This document shows positions 42,956-52,904 of a DNA stretch of 64,000 nucleotides, one piece after another. Origin of the DNA: Sulfitobacter pontiacus (GTDB lineage Bacteria > Pseudomonadota > Alphaproteobacteria > Rhodobacterales > Rhodobacteraceae); NCBI RefSeq assembly GCF_040790665.1, contig NZ_CP160849.1, positions 930,001 to 994,000 of the forward strand, in the 5' to 3' direction. The position numbers and the translations under genes were made by a program. Numbering within the stretch: the first letter of the stretch is position 1; each line of letters begins with the position of its first letter. Under the pieces are notes generated by a model. It searched no databases and was not told the DNA's origin. It saw only the letters and a program-made list of their open reading frames with translations.

Positions 42956-44140
42956 TTATTCTGGATAGAGACAGCGGCGGATCGCTTCGATCCCGCGCGT
43001 TGTCTCTTCTTTTGGGGCGACCATCGCCACCCGAATATATTGTTTCCCGGGGTTTTCGCCGTTCACGCTTTGCGCCAGATAGCCGCCCGGCAGCACCCGC
43101 ACGCCGGTTTCACGCCAGAGTTTCAGCGCCGCAGCTTCGTCATCTTCCACCGGCAGCCACAAAAAGAACCCGGCCTCGGGGCTTTGGTACCCGGGGACGT
43201 TGCCGAGAATACGGTCGGCGACCTCGTACTTCTCGATGTAAAGCGCGCGGTTCTCGGCCACATGGGCTTCGTCGTCCCAGACCGCAGCCGACGCCGCTTG
43301 CAACGGTAACGGCAGCGGTGCACCGGCATAGTTCCGCAGCTGCTTGATCTCGCGCATGGTATTGGCACCCGACGCGACAAAGCCGGACCGCAGCCCGGGC
43401 AGGTTCGACCGTTTCGACAGCGAATGGAAAATCACCACACGATCTGGATCGGCCCCGACCTCTTGCGCCACTTGTAGCGCCCCGACGGGCGGCGTGTCGC
43501 GGTAGATCTCTGAATAGCATTCATCCGCGAAAATCTTGAAATCGTATTTTTCTGCCAGCGCGATCAGATCGGTCCAATACGCACGGGTGGCCACGGCCCC
43601 CTGCGGGTTGGCGGGCGAGCAGATATAGGCCGCAGTGGTCCGGTTCAGCACATCTTCGGGCAGGCTGGCAAAATCGGGCAGATGCCCTGTTTCGCGCGTC
43701 GCAGGCACCATCACCGGATCAGCGGCACCGGAAATCGCGGCGATCATATAGACCTGATAGAACGGGTTCGGCATCAGAATGGCGGGCTTGCGGCCATTCT
43801 TCGTCTCGGGACAGGTGGCCATGACGGCGTTATACAGCCCTTCGCGGGTGCCGTTCAGCGGCATCACTTGCGTGTCTGCATCCACATCCACGCCGTAGCG
43901 CCGTTTGATCCATCCGGCAATCGCGCCACGCAACTGGGGTGTGCCGTCGTTTGCGGGATAGCTGTTAAACCCAGCCGCATTTTGCGCGATCACATCGGTG
44001 ACCCATGCCGGAAAAGCATGTTTCGGCTCGCCAATCGTCATGTGGATCGGCGTGCCACCGCCTTCATGCGCATCAAGCAATGCGCGCAGGCGCGGCCACG
44101 CGTGGGCCGGAAGGTTCGAAAACCGCTCGGGGTACATCAT
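42956..44140 (-). CDS. PLP-dependent class I/II aminotransferase (DapC-like)
   Basis: 394 residues with fold-type I features: [11 protein letters not shown], the SPANPQGAV turn that contacts [11 protein letters not shown], and the Schiff-base Lys in [17 protein letters not shown] near 236. The start [21 protein letters not shown] and overall pattern resemble succinyl-diaminopimelate aminotransferase (DapC), but the substrate is not proven. Two ATGs are adjacent, and GAGG precedes the first at a good distance. Transcribed just ahead of ftsK, an arrangement also seen in related alphaproteobacteria. Confidence 0.88.
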   Translation of the reverse strand: MMYPERFSNLPAHAWPRLRALLDAHEGGGTPIHMTIGEPKHAFPAWVTDVIAQNAAGFNSYPANDGTPQLRGAIAGWIKRRYGVDVDADTQVMPLNGTREGLYNAVMATCPETKNGRKPAILMPNPFYQVYMIAAISGAADPVMVPATRETGHLPDFASLPEDVLNRTTAAYICSPANPQGAVATRAYWTDLIALAEKYDFKIFADECYSEIYRDTPPVGALQVAQEVGADPDRVVIFHSLSKRSNLPGLRSGFVASGANTMREIKQLRNYAGAPLPLPLQAASAAVWDDEAHVAENRALYIEKYEVADRILGNVPGYQSPEAGFFLWLPVEDDEAAALKLWRETGVRVLPGGYLAQSVNGENPGKQYIRVAMVAPKEETTRGIEAIRRCLYPE

Positions 44141-44197
44141 TTCACTGCCTCGGGTTCGGGATCATTCACGCCCCGTTTGTTCCAGAGTACCCAAGGG

Positions 44198-44235
44198 CTT
44201 GCCCCGCGTCCAGACATTGCAGGACGCAGGGCAAG
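44198..44235. other. strong intercistronic hairpin
   Basis: A 14-bp stem CTTGCCCCGCGTCC (44198-44211) with GGACGCAGGGCAAG (44222-44235), one mismatch as written, closing a 10-nt loop. It lies in the 106-bp gap after the amidase gene and before the aminotransferase gene (both minus strand). No T-run follows on the minus strand, so it is an imperfect terminator or an attenuator. Confidence 0.6.
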
Positions 44236-44246
44236 GTTTGTGTCAT

Positions 44247-45575
44247 TTAGGCCAATGCCTCTTCGGCGGCTGCGGCAATGCGCAGCAGGTGCTCTTCGCC
44301 AAAGGGCTGACCCATCAGCATGATCCCGCAGGATGGGGTGCCCGTGGGCAGAGTCACCGCCGCCAGCCCCATAAGATTCCCGATACGCGTGTTGCGCAGG
44401 GTCATGAGGTTGGCCGAGACGTAATAGTCATGCTCGGTTTCCAGCCGGTCCAGCTTGGGGGGTAGCAGCGGTGCGGTGGGGATCAGCACCGCGTCATAGC
44501 CCGCCACAGCTTTCACATAGGCCGCGCGGATCTGGTCGATCTTGGCCCAGGCTGCCACGTAATCGAGACCGGAGTGGGATTTGCCCAGACGGAACCTTTC
44601 AAGGATTTCGCCATACATCGCATCCGGGTTCGCCTCGATCACGTCGCGCCACAGGCCGTAGGCTTCGGCGGTGTAAAGGCACCCGCTCAGCGGCATCGCC
44701 TCTTTGATAGGGTCGAAATCGATGTCCTCGATCACCGCCCCCGCTTCCTTTAGCCGCGCGACGGCATCGTCGAAAGCCGCCGCGGGGGCGTCTTCAATAT
44801 CATCGAACGCCACCGTGCGCAGGATCGCAAAGCGACGCCCTTCGATGTCGGTGCTGCCCATGTCCATCGGCTTGGACCCTTCGGTGAGCGCCAGCAGCAG
44901 GCTCGCATCCTCGACCGAGCGGCAAAGCGGGCCGACCGTGTCGAACTTGGCAGCCAGCGGCACGGTCCCCTCAAGCGACACACGGCCCGAGGTGGTTTTC
45001 AGCCCCACAAGATCGTTCCACGCGGCAGGCACCCGCACCGATCCGCCGGTATCCGACCCGATCGCCGCCGCCGCCAGACCGAAAGCGACAGAAGCCGCAG
45101 CCCCGGACGACGACCCGCCCGACACGGCAGCTTCATCGTTCACGCAAGGGGGGGTGGCGGTGCTGGGGTTATACCCGAGCCCCGAAAACGCCAGCTCGCT
45201 CATATGGGTCTTGCCCAGACAGACCAACCCCATCGCGGTGGCATTCGCCAACACGCGCGCGTCGCGGTCCGGCACACGGTCTTTCAGCAGGGCGCTGCCC
45301 GCCTCTGTCGCGATGCCGGCGGTGTCGAACAGGTCTTTCCAGCTGATCGGCACCCCGTCCAATGGCGACAAACGCTGGCCCGCGCGCGCGCGATCCCGCG
45401 CGGCTCCGGCCTCGGCCAGGGCCCGTTCAGCGGTCACACGGGCATAGATGCGATCCCGCAGGGGGTGGGCGTCGATCGCGTCAAGATAGGTCTGGCACAG
45501 CACAACAGGGTCGATCTGGCCGTCCCCGATGCCCCGTCCCAGATCTGCGGCTGTCATGGTTAACCACTCTTGCAT
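44247..45575 (-). CDS. amidase signature family hydrolase
   Basis: 442 residues. The Ser-cisSer-Lys triad is visible: Lys in GVPISWKDLFDT near 77, Ser in SGGSSSGAAASVAFG near 153, and the nucleophile Ser in GSDTGGSVRVPAAWN near 177. Family members hydrolyse diverse amides or are GatA paralogues; absence of GatB/GatC neighbours and the divergent C-terminus argue against GatA. GAGGAA precedes the start. Substrate unknown. Confidence 0.9.
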   Translation of the reverse strand: MQEWLTMTAADLGRGIGDGQIDPVVLCQTYLDAIDAHPLRDRIYARVTAERALAEAGAARDRARAGQRLSPLDGVPISWKDLFDTAGIATEAGSALLKDRVPDRDARVLANATAMGLVCLGKTHMSELAFSGLGYNPSTATPPCVNDEAAVSGGSSSGAAASVAFGLAAAAIGSDTGGSVRVPAAWNDLVGLKTTSGRVSLEGTVPLAAKFDTVGPLCRSVEDASLLLALTEGSKPMDMGSTDIEGRRFAILRTVAFDDIEDAPAAAFDDAVARLKEAGAVIEDIDFDPIKEAMPLSGCLYTAEAYGLWRDVIEANPDAMYGEILERFRLGKSHSGLDYVAAWAKIDQIRAAYVKAVAGYDAVLIPTAPLLPPKLDRLETEHDYYVSANLMTLRNTRIGNLMGLAAVTLPTGTPSCGIMLMGQPFGEEHLLRIAAAAEEALA

Positions 45576-45664
45576 GTTGCTTCCTCGAATAATGCTTTGG
45601 AAAAGGGACGGTAGCGACGCCAGCGCGCATGGACAATCCCTGCTGCACGCCCATATCTAAAGCT

Positions 45665-46891
45665 ATGGATTTTGATACAGATATCGCAATCGTCGGTGGT
45701 GGGCTGAATGGCCCGACACTTGCCTTGGCTTTGGCGCAGATCGGGCTGCGGGTCACGTTGATCGACAGGCTGCCCGCTGCCACGCGGGAAGATGCGGCGT
45801 TTGACGGGCGATCCTATGCGCTGGCGTTGACCTCGACACGGATGCTCGGGGCGCTCGGGATTTGGGATAATGTGAAATCCCACGCGCAACCGATGCTCGA
45901 GATCAAAGTGACGGACGGGCGCGCGGGCGAAGGCCCCTCCCCTTTCTTCATGCATTTCGATCACGCAGAGATCGAAGAAGGGCCGATGGGCCATATGGTC
46001 GAGGACCGCCACCTGCGGCGCGTCTTGGCAGAAGCGGTGAGCGCTGAGGCCCGCATCACGCGGTTGGACGGCGAAACGGTCATCGCGCAAGACGCCGCCC
46101 CGGCGGGCGTCACCCTGACGTTTGCAGACGGCAAGACCCTGCGCACGCGTCTGGTTGTCGGCGCGGATGGTCGCGCCTCGGGCACCGCAACGCGGGCGGG
46201 GATCAAACGCATCGGCTGGGATTATGCGCAAACCGCGCTGGTCTGCGCCATCGCCCATGAAAAGCCGCATCACGGGGTCGCGCATCAGTTCTTTATGCCC
46301 CCCGGGCCGCTGGCGATCCTGCCGCTGACCGAAAACCGGTCCTCCATCGTCTGGAGCGAGACCGCCGCCAACGCAGCGCATATCCACGCGCTGCCGGATG
46401 AGGGATACCTCGACGTGCTTCGCCCGCGCTTTGGTGATTTTCTGGGCGAGATTTCCCTTGCCGGTGCGCGGTACACTTACCCGCTGAGCCTGTCGCTGGC
46501 GCATTCGATGGTGGCACCGCGTGTCGCCCTGCTGGGGGATGCCGCACATGGGGTGCACCCGATTGCCGGTCAGGGGCTGAACGCCGGCATGCGCGATGTC
46601 GCCGCGCTGGCAGAGGTGATCGCTGATGCGCAGCGGCGCGGGCAGGATATCGGCAGCACCACGGTGCTTGAGCAATATCAGCTGTGGCGTCGCTTTGATA
46701 ACACCGCGCTGGCATTGGCGACGGACAGCTTCAACCGGTTGTTTTCCAACGACAACCCGCTGCTGCGTATTGCACGTGATGTGGGGATGGCGGCGATTAA
46801 CGCCCTGCCCGATGCCCGTCGCGGTTTCATGCGCGAGGCGGCGGGGCTGACGGGCACCCTGCCCCGTCTAATGCAGGGTAAGGCACTTTAG
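45665..46891 (+). CDS. UbiH/UbiF-family FAD-dependent monooxygenase
   Basis: 408 residues from ATG at 45665; an in-frame ATG at 45629 adds 12 residues without a ribosome binding site. FAD-binding GGGLNGPTLALALA is at 9-22, the second dinucleotide motif LVVGADGRASGTA near 160, and the third motif LLGDAAHGVHPIAGQGLNAGMRD near 290. These membrane-associated enzymes hydroxylate the ubiquinone ring; which ring position cannot be decided here. Divergent from the amidase. Confidence 0.92.
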   Translation: MDFDTDIAIVGGGLNGPTLALALAQIGLRVTLIDRLPAATREDAAFDGRSYALALTSTRMLGALGIWDNVKSHAQPMLEIKVTDGRAGEGPSPFFMHFDHAEIEEGPMGHMVEDRHLRRVLAEAVSAEARITRLDGETVIAQDAAPAGVTLTFADGKTLRTRLVVGADGRASGTATRAGIKRIGWDYAQTALVCAIAHEKPHHGVAHQFFMPPGPLAILPLTENRSSIVWSETAANAAHIHALPDEGYLDVLRPRFGDFLGEISLAGARYTYPLSLSLAHSMVAPRVALLGDAAHGVHPIAGQGLNAGMRDVAALAEVIADAQRRGQDIGSTTVLEQYQLWRRFDNTALALATDSFNRLFSNDNPLLRIARDVGMAAINALPDARRGFMREAAGLTGTLPRLMQGKAL

Positions 46892-46913
46892 GGGGCAGCC
46901 TACCCCCGCCGTG

Positions 46914-47099
46914 TCAGTCGATAACCCGCGCTTCGTCCACCAGCATCACGGGGATACCGTTGCGGATCGGATAGGCAAGACCGGCCGCGTCCGAGATCAG
47001 CTCTTGCTTGTCGGCGTCATAAGTCAGGCGCATCTGCGTGCGGGGGCAAATCAGCGCCTCTAGCATGCGGCGGTCGAATGGTATCTCTTCGGCGTTCAA
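46914..47099 (-). CDS. Trm112 family protein
   Basis: 61 residues: [46 protein letters not shown]. This is the bacterial YcaR/Trm112-like fold, which has a single CP knuckle rather than a full zinc site. In eukaryotes and archaea Trm112 activates methyltransferases; the bacterial role is unclear. ATGA overlap with the LON-domain gene. Last gene of the xth operon. Confidence 0.9.
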   Translation of the reverse strand: MNAEEIPFDRRMLEALICPRTQMRLTYDADKQELISDAAGLAYPIRNGIPVMLVDEARVID

Positions 47100-47740
47100 T
47101 TCATCATCTCCCCTTCTTGGCCACCCCGCAGGGTGTATTCGATCAACGTCAGCAACGTCTCGCGTCGGGTAGAGAGGGATGGTGCCTCAAGCAAGGCCTG
47201 TTTGTCTTCGCAGTCAAGATCCAGCATCATCGACAGTGAATTGATCAACAGTTCATCGTCGGCCTCTTGCAACGTATCCCAATCTGCCGACAGGTTTCGC
47301 GCATCGAAGTAACGGCCAAGCGTGTTCAGGAAATTATCGCGGTCGAAACTGCTGTCCTGTTCATCCTTGCCAAGATCGCGTTCAAACCCGTCCCAGTTGA
47401 CATCGCAACGGCGGTAGGGCGCGAAGCCTTCGACCTCTTTCACCACCCGAAAACGCGAGATCCCCGCGAGGGTGATCATATAGCGCCCGTCCTCTGTCTC
47501 GGAGAACTGGGTGATCCGCCCTGCGCAGCCGATGGTTTGCAGCCCCGGACCGTCGCGCCCCGGCACCACATTGGGCTGCACCATGCCGATCAATCGCCCC
47601 GGCGTTTTCAGACTGTCTTCGATCATCTGCAGATAGCGCGGTTCAAAGATATGCAGCGGCAACCGCGAGCGCGGCAGCAGCAATGCGCCCGACAACGGGA
47701 AGATCGCGATTGTGTCTGGCAGGTCCGATTGCTGTATCAT
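47096..47740 (-). CDS. LON peptidase N-terminal (substrate-binding) domain protein
   Basis: 214 residues with only the LON N-terminal domain: [33 protein letters not shown] and GRLIGMVQP near the start, then [27 protein letters not shown]. No ATPase or protease domain follows, so it is a stand-alone binding domain. Its function is not well established. It lies between the thioredoxin-TPR gene and the Trm112-like gene. Confidence 0.92.
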   Translation of the reverse strand: MIQQSDLPDTIAIFPLSGALLLPRSRLPLHIFEPRYLQMIEDSLKTPGRLIGMVQPNVVPGRDGPGLQTIGCAGRITQFSETEDGRYMITLAGISRFRVVKEVEGFAPYRRCDVNWDGFERDLGKDEQDSSFDRDNFLNTLGRYFDARNLSADWDTLQEADDELLINSLSMMLDLDCEDKQALLEAPSLSTRRETLLTLIEYTLRGGQEGEMMN

Positions 47741-47767
47741 GTAAGCTTACCTAGGGCGCGCACAGCC

Positions 47768-48688
47768 TTATGCAAATATCATAGAGCTAAGTTTACGACG
47801 ACCATTCAGCGCAATCGGATCATTGGGTTTCAACGCCTCGAAAATGGTGAACAATTGCGTCTTGGCGGCGCCGTCATTCCATTCACGATCCTTGCCGAAA
47901 AGCGTCAGCAGTTGATCCACAGCGGCCTGCGTGTCGCCATGCGCATAAAGCGCCTGCGCCAGATCGAAACGCGCCTGCATGTCATTAGGGTTGGCATCCA
48001 CCGCCGCCTGAAGCTCTGCCACAGGGCCCGCATCGGCTGCCTGTCGTGCAAGTTGAAGCTGCGCATGCGCGGCCTCAAGCTCGGGCGCTTTCGAGATTTC
48101 GATGGGTGCGCCGTTCAGATGCGCTTCGGCCTGATCAAGCTGATCCAACGCGATATAGGCGCGCACCATCCCGCCATAAGCACCGGCATGGTTCGGGTCT
48201 TCGCCCAGGATCGCGGCAAAAGTGTTCAGCGCGTCCTGCGCCGCCCCTTCGGCAAGCATGTCATCCGCGGCGGCCACGGCCTCTGACAGCTCTTCACCGG
48301 GGGCTTCGCCGCCGCCCGCTTTGATCACGCGGTCGATGAACGCCTTGATCTCGGACTGTGGCAGGGCCCCCTGAAAACCGTCAACCGGCTGGCCCTTGAA
48401 GAAAGCATAAACGGTCGGGATCGACTGGATCTGCAACTGGCCTGCGATCTGTTGGGCCTCGTCAACGTTGATCTTGACCATCTTGACCGCGCCTTTGGCC
48501 GCGCGCACCGCGTCTTCAAGCATCGGGCCAAGGGTCTTACACGGGCCGCACCACGGGGCCCAGAAATCGACAATCACCGGCACCGTTTGCGATGCCTCGA
48601 CAACATCGGCCATGAAGGTCGCTTCGCTCGTGTCTTTGATCAGATCGGCATCACCGGCACCGGCGGGGGAAAGGTTCAAATCCATCAT
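47768..48688 (-). CDS. thioredoxin-TPR co-chaperone (CnoX/YbbN-like)
   Basis: 306 residues. The N-terminal thioredoxin domain (about 15-120) has the active site WCGPC at Cys47 and Cys50. The C-terminal half is TPR-like (LAEGAAQDALNTFAAILGEDPNHAGAYGGMVRAYIAL and later repeats). This is the CnoX/YbbN architecture, which protects proteins from over-oxidation and hands them to GroEL or DnaK. Unlike E. coli YbbN, the CxxC is intact, so it can be redox-active. GAGG precedes the ATG. Confidence 0.9.
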   Translation of the reverse strand: MMDLNLSPAGAGDADLIKDTSEATFMADVVEASQTVPVIVDFWAPWCGPCKTLGPMLEDAVRAAKGAVKMVKINVDEAQQIAGQLQIQSIPTVYAFFKGQPVDGFQGALPQSEIKAFIDRVIKAGGGEAPGEELSEAVAAADDMLAEGAAQDALNTFAAILGEDPNHAGAYGGMVRAYIALDQLDQAEAHLNGAPIEISKAPELEAAHAQLQLARQAADAGPVAELQAAVDANPNDMQARFDLAQALYAHGDTQAAVDQLLTLFGKDREWNDGAAKTQLFTIFEALKPNDPIALNGRRKLSSMIFA

Positions 48689-48740
48689 ATCAAAATCCTC
48701 GCTTGGGGTTGCCCTTTATATGAGGGCGCGTCTGTCTATT

Positions 48741-49529
48741 TCAAAGGTCGAATGTCGCAAAGACCGGGGCGTGGTCGCTGGGCTTCTCCCAACCACGGGC
48801 GTCGCGCAACACGCGGCTGGAATGTGCCGCGCCCGAGATATCGGGCGTTGCCCAGACGTGATCCAACCGGCGGCCCTTGTCTGCCGCATCCCAATCCTTG
48901 GCGCGGTAGGACCACCAGCTGTACAGGTTGCCTTGCGGGATATCCTGCCGCGTTACGTCAACAAAACCACCGGCGTCCTGCGTCTCGGCCAGCTTTTCAA
49001 CCTCTATCGGTGTGTGGCTTACCACCTTGAGCAGCTTCTTGTGATCCCAGACGTCATCCTCGCGCGGTGCGATGTTCAGGTCGCCCACCAGAATGGATTT
49101 CTCGGGTTTGTCGCCGTGGAACCAGTCGCGCATGTCCGCCAGATAATCGAGCTTCTGGCCAAACTTCTCGTTCACCTCGCGGTCGGGCACGTCGCCGCCA
49201 GCGGGCACATAGAAGTTATGCACCGTCACCCCGTTTTCGAGCTTTGCCGCAACATGGCGCGCGTGGCCCAGCGTCGCAAAGTCCTGATCACCGGCATCCA
49301 CCAAGGGCAAGCGCGACAGGATTGCCACACCATTGTATCCTTTTTGCCCTCGCGCCACCATATGGGTGTAGCCCGCTTCGATGAAGGCCGCGGTGGGGAT
49401 TTTGTCGACCGGGCTTTTGCATTCCTGCAAACACAGCACATCCGGCCCATGTTCAGCCAGCAGCTTGAGCACAATCGGTTCGCGCAACCGGACAGAGTTG
49501 ATATTCCATGTGGCCAGCGTGAAAGGCAT
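48741..49529 (-). CDS. xth: exodeoxyribonuclease III
   Basis: 262 residues. Catalytic residues of the ExoIII/APE1 family are visible: Asn in TWNINSVRLR, Glu in CLQECKS, Tyr in VHNFYVPAGG, Asp/Asn in ILVGDLNIAP, and the Asp-His pair in PSDHAPVFATF. It acts in base-excision repair as an AP endonuclease and 3'-5' exonuclease. AAGGGAG precedes the start. First gene of the minus-strand series xth, cnoX-like, LON, Trm112. Confidence 0.96.
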   Translation of the reverse strand: MPFTLATWNINSVRLREPIVLKLLAEHGPDVLCLQECKSPVDKIPTAAFIEAGYTHMVARGQKGYNGVAILSRLPLVDAGDQDFATLGHARHVAAKLENGVTVHNFYVPAGGDVPDREVNEKFGQKLDYLADMRDWFHGDKPEKSILVGDLNIAPREDDVWDHKKLLKVVSHTPIEVEKLAETQDAGGFVDVTRQDIPQGNLYSWWSYRAKDWDAADKGRRLDHVWATPDISGAAHSSRVLRDARGWEKPSDHAPVFATFDL

Positions 49530-49621
49530 GAGGCAGCTCCCTTGGGTCAGATCGCGCGCACCCTACCGCGAAATACGCAGCGTCCACCATGCCGAATTAC
49601 CGGCACTTCCGGGCTGCGGAC

Positions 49622-49650
49622 AAAAAAAGACCGGGCACAAAGGCCCGGCC
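49622..49650 (-). terminator. terminator downstream of the response regulator
   Basis: On the minus strand GGCCGGGC pairs with GCCCGGTC around CTTTGT, followed by seven T. It lies about 120 bp after the response-regulator stop and 93 bp before xth. The long 3' interval holds no evident gene. Confidence 0.88.
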
Positions 49651-49772
49651 TAGTCCAACAGGGAGGTATGTATCATTTCCCGGATACAAACTTCGGGTTC
49701 AAACCGATCGACGGGTCATGAAAACCCCGTCTCTCGCAGGAATAACCAGCGGCACCCGCTTGGGTTCCACAA

Positions 49773-50459
49773 TTATGAAATAATTCTGTATCCACCTGAT
49801 TCAGTTAACAAAATTCTTGCGTTCGAAGGATCAGGCTCGATCTTCTGGCGCAGCCGGTAGATGTGCGTTTCCAGCGTGTGAGTCGTGACACCAGCGTTGT
49901 AGCCCCAGACCTCGTGCAAAAGCGTATCGCGCGGCACAACACCCGCGGCAGCACGGTATAGGAACTTGAGGATATTGGTCTCTTTCTCGGTCAGCCTGAT
50001 TTTCTTGTCGTCTTCGGTGATCAGCAACTTGGCCGACGGCTTGAACGTATATGGCCCAAGCTGGAAAATCGCTTCTTCGGATTGTTCGTGCTGGCGCAGC
50101 TGTGCTCGGATGCGCGCCAAGAGAACGGGGAATTTGAACGGTTTGGTGACGTAATCATTCGCGCCCGCATCAAGACCCATGATCGTATCCGCGTCACTGT
50201 CATGCCCCGTCAGCATCAAAATCGGGCTTTTCACGCCCTGGGTACGCAGGTCGCGACACAGGTCACGCCCGTCGATGTCCGGCAGTCCAACATCCAGAAT
50301 GACCAGATCATACAAGGCTTCGGCGGCGCGGGTTTTGGCGTCTGCGCCATTGCCTGCTTCGAATACATCAAAGTCTTCGGTCAGCAATAATTGCTCGCTC
50401 AGCGCGTCGCGCAGGTCGTCGTCATCATCTACGAGCAAGATTTTCTTTAGCTGGGCCAT
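49773..50459 (-). CDS. OmpR/PhoB-family response regulator
   Basis: 228 residues. Receiver domain 1-120 with acidic pocket DDDDD near 11-15, phospho-acceptor Asp56 in VILDVGLPD and Lys in YVTKPF. A C-terminal winged helix (about 130-228) has the recognition region THTLETHIYRLRQKIEP. GAGGATG lies upstream. No histidine kinase gene adjoins it, so it is an orphan. It could be one of the conserved alphaproteobacterial envelope regulators (CenR-like), but I cannot confirm that. Confidence 0.93.
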   Translation of the reverse strand: MAQLKKILLVDDDDDLRDALSEQLLLTEDFDVFEAGNGADAKTRAAEALYDLVILDVGLPDIDGRDLCRDLRTQGVKSPILMLTGHDSDADTIMGLDAGANDYVTKPFKFPVLLARIRAQLRQHEQSEEAIFQLGPYTFKPSAKLLITEDDKKIRLTEKETNILKFLYRAAAGVVPRDTLLHEVWGYNAGVTTHTLETHIYRLRQKIEPDPSNARILLTESGGYRIIS

Positions 50460-50624
50460 ATCAACTCATCCTCTACAACTTTACTTTAGATGTGTTCACA
50501 AAGCCGTGCGTGCAAGAGTAGCAGGTGTTTGATCACACGACCGTGCGAAATTGTCGCGCAATGTTTCAATCCGCCGGTTTCTGCAGTAGTAAATGTGACA
50601 ACATAACATGAAAGATTTCAAATC

Positions 50625-51713
50625 ATGGTTTTTGGGCCCGATATAACCGAGCAACTGGCACGCGCCCGTGCGGACCTGCGTTTGGGCGTTCCCATTGTAC
50701 TGGCGGGATCGCGGCCGGTTCTGGTTATGGCTGCCGAAACACTGACACCCGCGCGGTTGACCGGCCTGCTGGCCATGGGCGGCGAACCGGTGTTGGCGAT
50801 CAGCGCCCGGCGCGCCGAAACCCTGAAAGCGCGCGCCTACGATGGCAGCTTTGCGCGTGTCCTCCTGCCCCGGGACGCCACGTTGCGATGGGTGAAATCC
50901 ATCGCGGATCCGGCGGACGATCTACGTAGCCCCCTGAAAGGTCCGCTGGCCTGCGCACGTGGGGGCGATGCGACGCCGCACGGCTTGGCGATTGATCTGA
51001 TCAAGTCAGCGCGCCTGCTGCCCGCTGCTGTGATACTCGACCTTGCGGATGCAGGTCAGTTCGCCCAGCAAAACGGCCTGACGATGATCAACCTGAGCGC
51101 GGCACAACCGATCCTTGCCGCGCGCAGCCCCTTGCATCCGGTGGTCAATGCGCGCCTCCCGATGGAGGTGTCAGAGGCCGGACGTCTGCATATCTTCCGC
51201 CCCGACGACGGCGGGGAGGAACATTACGCCATCGAAATCGGCCGACCCGACCGCAGCAAACCCGTGCTCGCGCGGCTGCATTCGGCCTGCTTTACCGGCG
51301 ATATCATGGGTAGTCTGAAATGCGACTGCGGGCCGCAGCTGCATGCCGCGCTGACCCAGATGGGCAAGGAAGGGCACGGCGTGTTGCTGTATCTCAACCA
51401 AGAGGGGCGCGGCATCGGGCTGACCAACAAAATGCGCGCCTATTCCCTTCAGGATCAAGGCTTTGACACGGTCGAGGCGAACCACCGTCTGGGCTTTGAA
51501 GACGATGAACGGGATTTTCGATTGGGATCGGACATCCTGACATCAATGGGGTTTTCGTCGGTGCGCCTGCTGACCAACAACCCCCGCAAGGTCGAGATGA
51601 TGGAGGCAAGCGGCGTCAAAGTCGCAGAGCGCGTCCCTCTCAAGGTCGGCGAGAACAGCCACAACCACGCCTACCTTGCCACAAAAGCCGCCAAATCCGG
51701 GCACCTTCTGTGA
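50625..51713 (+). CDS. ribA: GTP cyclohydrolase II with a decayed RibB-like N-terminal domain
   Basis: 362 residues. The C-terminal half is a complete GTP cyclohydrolase II: zinc ligands in [18 protein letters not shown] (about 222-237), [10 protein letters not shown], and the arginine and lysine of [12 protein letters not shown]. It opens GTP to start riboflavin synthesis. The first ~150 residues align by eye with the start of DHBP synthase ([12 protein letters not shown]..., [17 protein letters not shown]), but the catalytic acidic loop DDEDRENEGD is replaced by a few residues (AGSRPV). The RibB half is therefore probably inactive. It is coupled to the YkuD gene by a GTGA overlap. Confidence 0.92.
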   Translation: MVFGPDITEQLARARADLRLGVPIVLAGSRPVLVMAAETLTPARLTGLLAMGGEPVLAISARRAETLKARAYDGSFARVLLPRDATLRWVKSIADPADDLRSPLKGPLACARGGDATPHGLAIDLIKSARLLPAAVILDLADAGQFAQQNGLTMINLSAAQPILAARSPLHPVVNARLPMEVSEAGRLHIFRPDDGGEEHYAIEIGRPDRSKPVLARLHSACFTGDIMGSLKCDCGPQLHAALTQMGKEGHGVLLYLNQEGRGIGLTNKMRAYSLQDQGFDTVEANHRLGFEDDERDFRLGSDILTSMGFSSVRLLTNNPRKVEMMEASGVKVAERVPLKVGENSHNHAYLATKAAKSGHLL

Positions 51714-52201
51714 CACCCGACGATCTGGTCCTCACGCCGCGGGGCGTCCGGTTTCAGGGGCAGCTTTACCCCTGCACCATCGGCAAAACCGGTATCACCC
51801 GCAATAAACGCGAGGGCGACAAGGCGACGCCCGCGGGCATTCACCGCATTGTCGGTATGCTCTACCGTCCCGACCGTATTCCCGCTCCTGTGCCATGGGC
51901 GATGCCGATCGGCCCCCGTGATCTTTGGTCTGATGATGGGACGCAGGGGGACTACAACAGCCTTGTGCAGGCCCCCTACCCGCACAGCCACGAGGTTCTG
52001 CGCCGTGCCGACCCCCTATACGATCTGGTGATCCTGACAGATTGGAACTGGCCCGATGCCGTTGCAGGGCGCGGGTCGGCGATCTTTATCCACCAGCAGC
52101 GCCGTCCGGGCTATCCCACTGAAGGCTGCGTCGCCTTTTCACGCGCGCATCTGCACCAGATCGCCGTGCGGCTGACCCGCCACAGCAGGTTGATCGTCTA
52201 G
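51710..52201 (+). CDS. L,D-transpeptidase (YkuD) family protein
   Basis: 163 residues from GTG at 51710, which overlaps the ribA stop as GTGA. The YkuD active site is [23 protein letters not shown] near 124-146, with His and the nucleophile Cys. No signal peptide is present, unlike most L,D-transpeptidases, so the protein may stay in the cytoplasm or be exported otherwise. This class (YkuD without export signal, ~160 residues) is common in alphaproteobacteria. Convergent 4-bp overlap with the yggS-type gene. Confidence 0.88.
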   Translation: MTPDDLVLTPRGVRFQGQLYPCTIGKTGITRNKREGDKATPAGIHRIVGMLYRPDRIPAPVPWAMPIGPRDLWSDDGTQGDYNSLVQAPYPHSHEVLRRADPLYDLVILTDWNWPDAVAGRGSAIFIHQQRRPGYPTEGCVAFSRAHLHQIAVRLTRHSRLIV

Positions 52202-52851
52202 CCTGCGGTACGTTCCCCGAAGATAGCGGAGCCGACGCGCACATGGGTCGCCCCAAGCGCGATGGCCTTTTCAAAATCGCGGCTCATCCCCATCGACAAA
52301 TCCCGCAACCCGTTGCGCGCAGCAATCTTGGCCAGCAGCGCGAAATGCAGTGCCGCTTCTTCATCGACCGGCGGGATGCACATCAGCCCGCGCACGGGCA
52401 GATCAAGCGACAGACATTCCTCGATAAAATCATCGGCATCCGCTGGAAGAACACCGGCCTTCTGATCCTCTTCGCCGGTATTGACCTGCACGAACATATC
52501 AGGACAGCGCCCCAATTCCTGCGCCAGCCGCGCAAAGGTTTGCGCCAGTTTGGGGCGATCTAGCGTATGGATGACGTCGAATAATTCGAACGCGCTACGT
52601 GCCTTATTGCTTTGCAGCGGGCCGATCAGATGCAGCTTTACGCCGTCAAACTCCTGCCGGAAAGCGGGCCATTTGCCTTCGGCCTCCTGCACGCGGTTCT
52701 CGCCGAAACAGCGGTGACCTTCCGACAGCACCGCCGCAACGCGCGCGTCCGGCTGCACCTTGCTCACGGCGATCAGCTCAACGCTGCCCGGCGCGCGGCC
52801 TGCGTCGGTTTCGGCTTTGGCGATGCGGGATGTGATGTCGTGCAAGCTCAT
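52198..52851 (-). CDS. YggS-family PLP homeostasis protein
   Basis: 217 residues from ATG at 52851. PLP Lys lies in ELIAVSKVQPDARV near 29, followed by GHRCFGENRVQEAEGKW and HLIGPLQSNKAR, the family signature. C-terminal SMGMSRDFEKAIALGATHVRVGSAIFGER is also typical. It buffers pyridoxal phosphate and affects amino-acid balance rather than catalysing a known reaction. Its stop overlaps that of the YkuD gene on the other strand. Confidence 0.95.
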   Translation of the reverse strand: MSLHDITSRIAKAETDAGRAPGSVELIAVSKVQPDARVAAVLSEGHRCFGENRVQEAEGKWPAFRQEFDGVKLHLIGPLQSNKARSAFELFDVIHTLDRPKLAQTFARLAQELGRCPDMFVQVNTGEEDQKAGVLPADADDFIEECLSLDLPVRGLMCIPPVDEEAALHFALLAKIAARNGLRDLSMGMSRDFEKAIALGATHVRVGSAIFGERTAG

Positions 52852-52904
52852 GTCAGTCGGCCCTTGTTGTTGAGGGCGCACAGAACAACAGCTTGGCGCA
52901 AAAG

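Noticed and set aside
46888..46912. Small GGGGG/CCCCC stem between the UbiH-type and Trm112 genes
   Set aside because: Only five pairs with no T-run; too weak to call a terminator.
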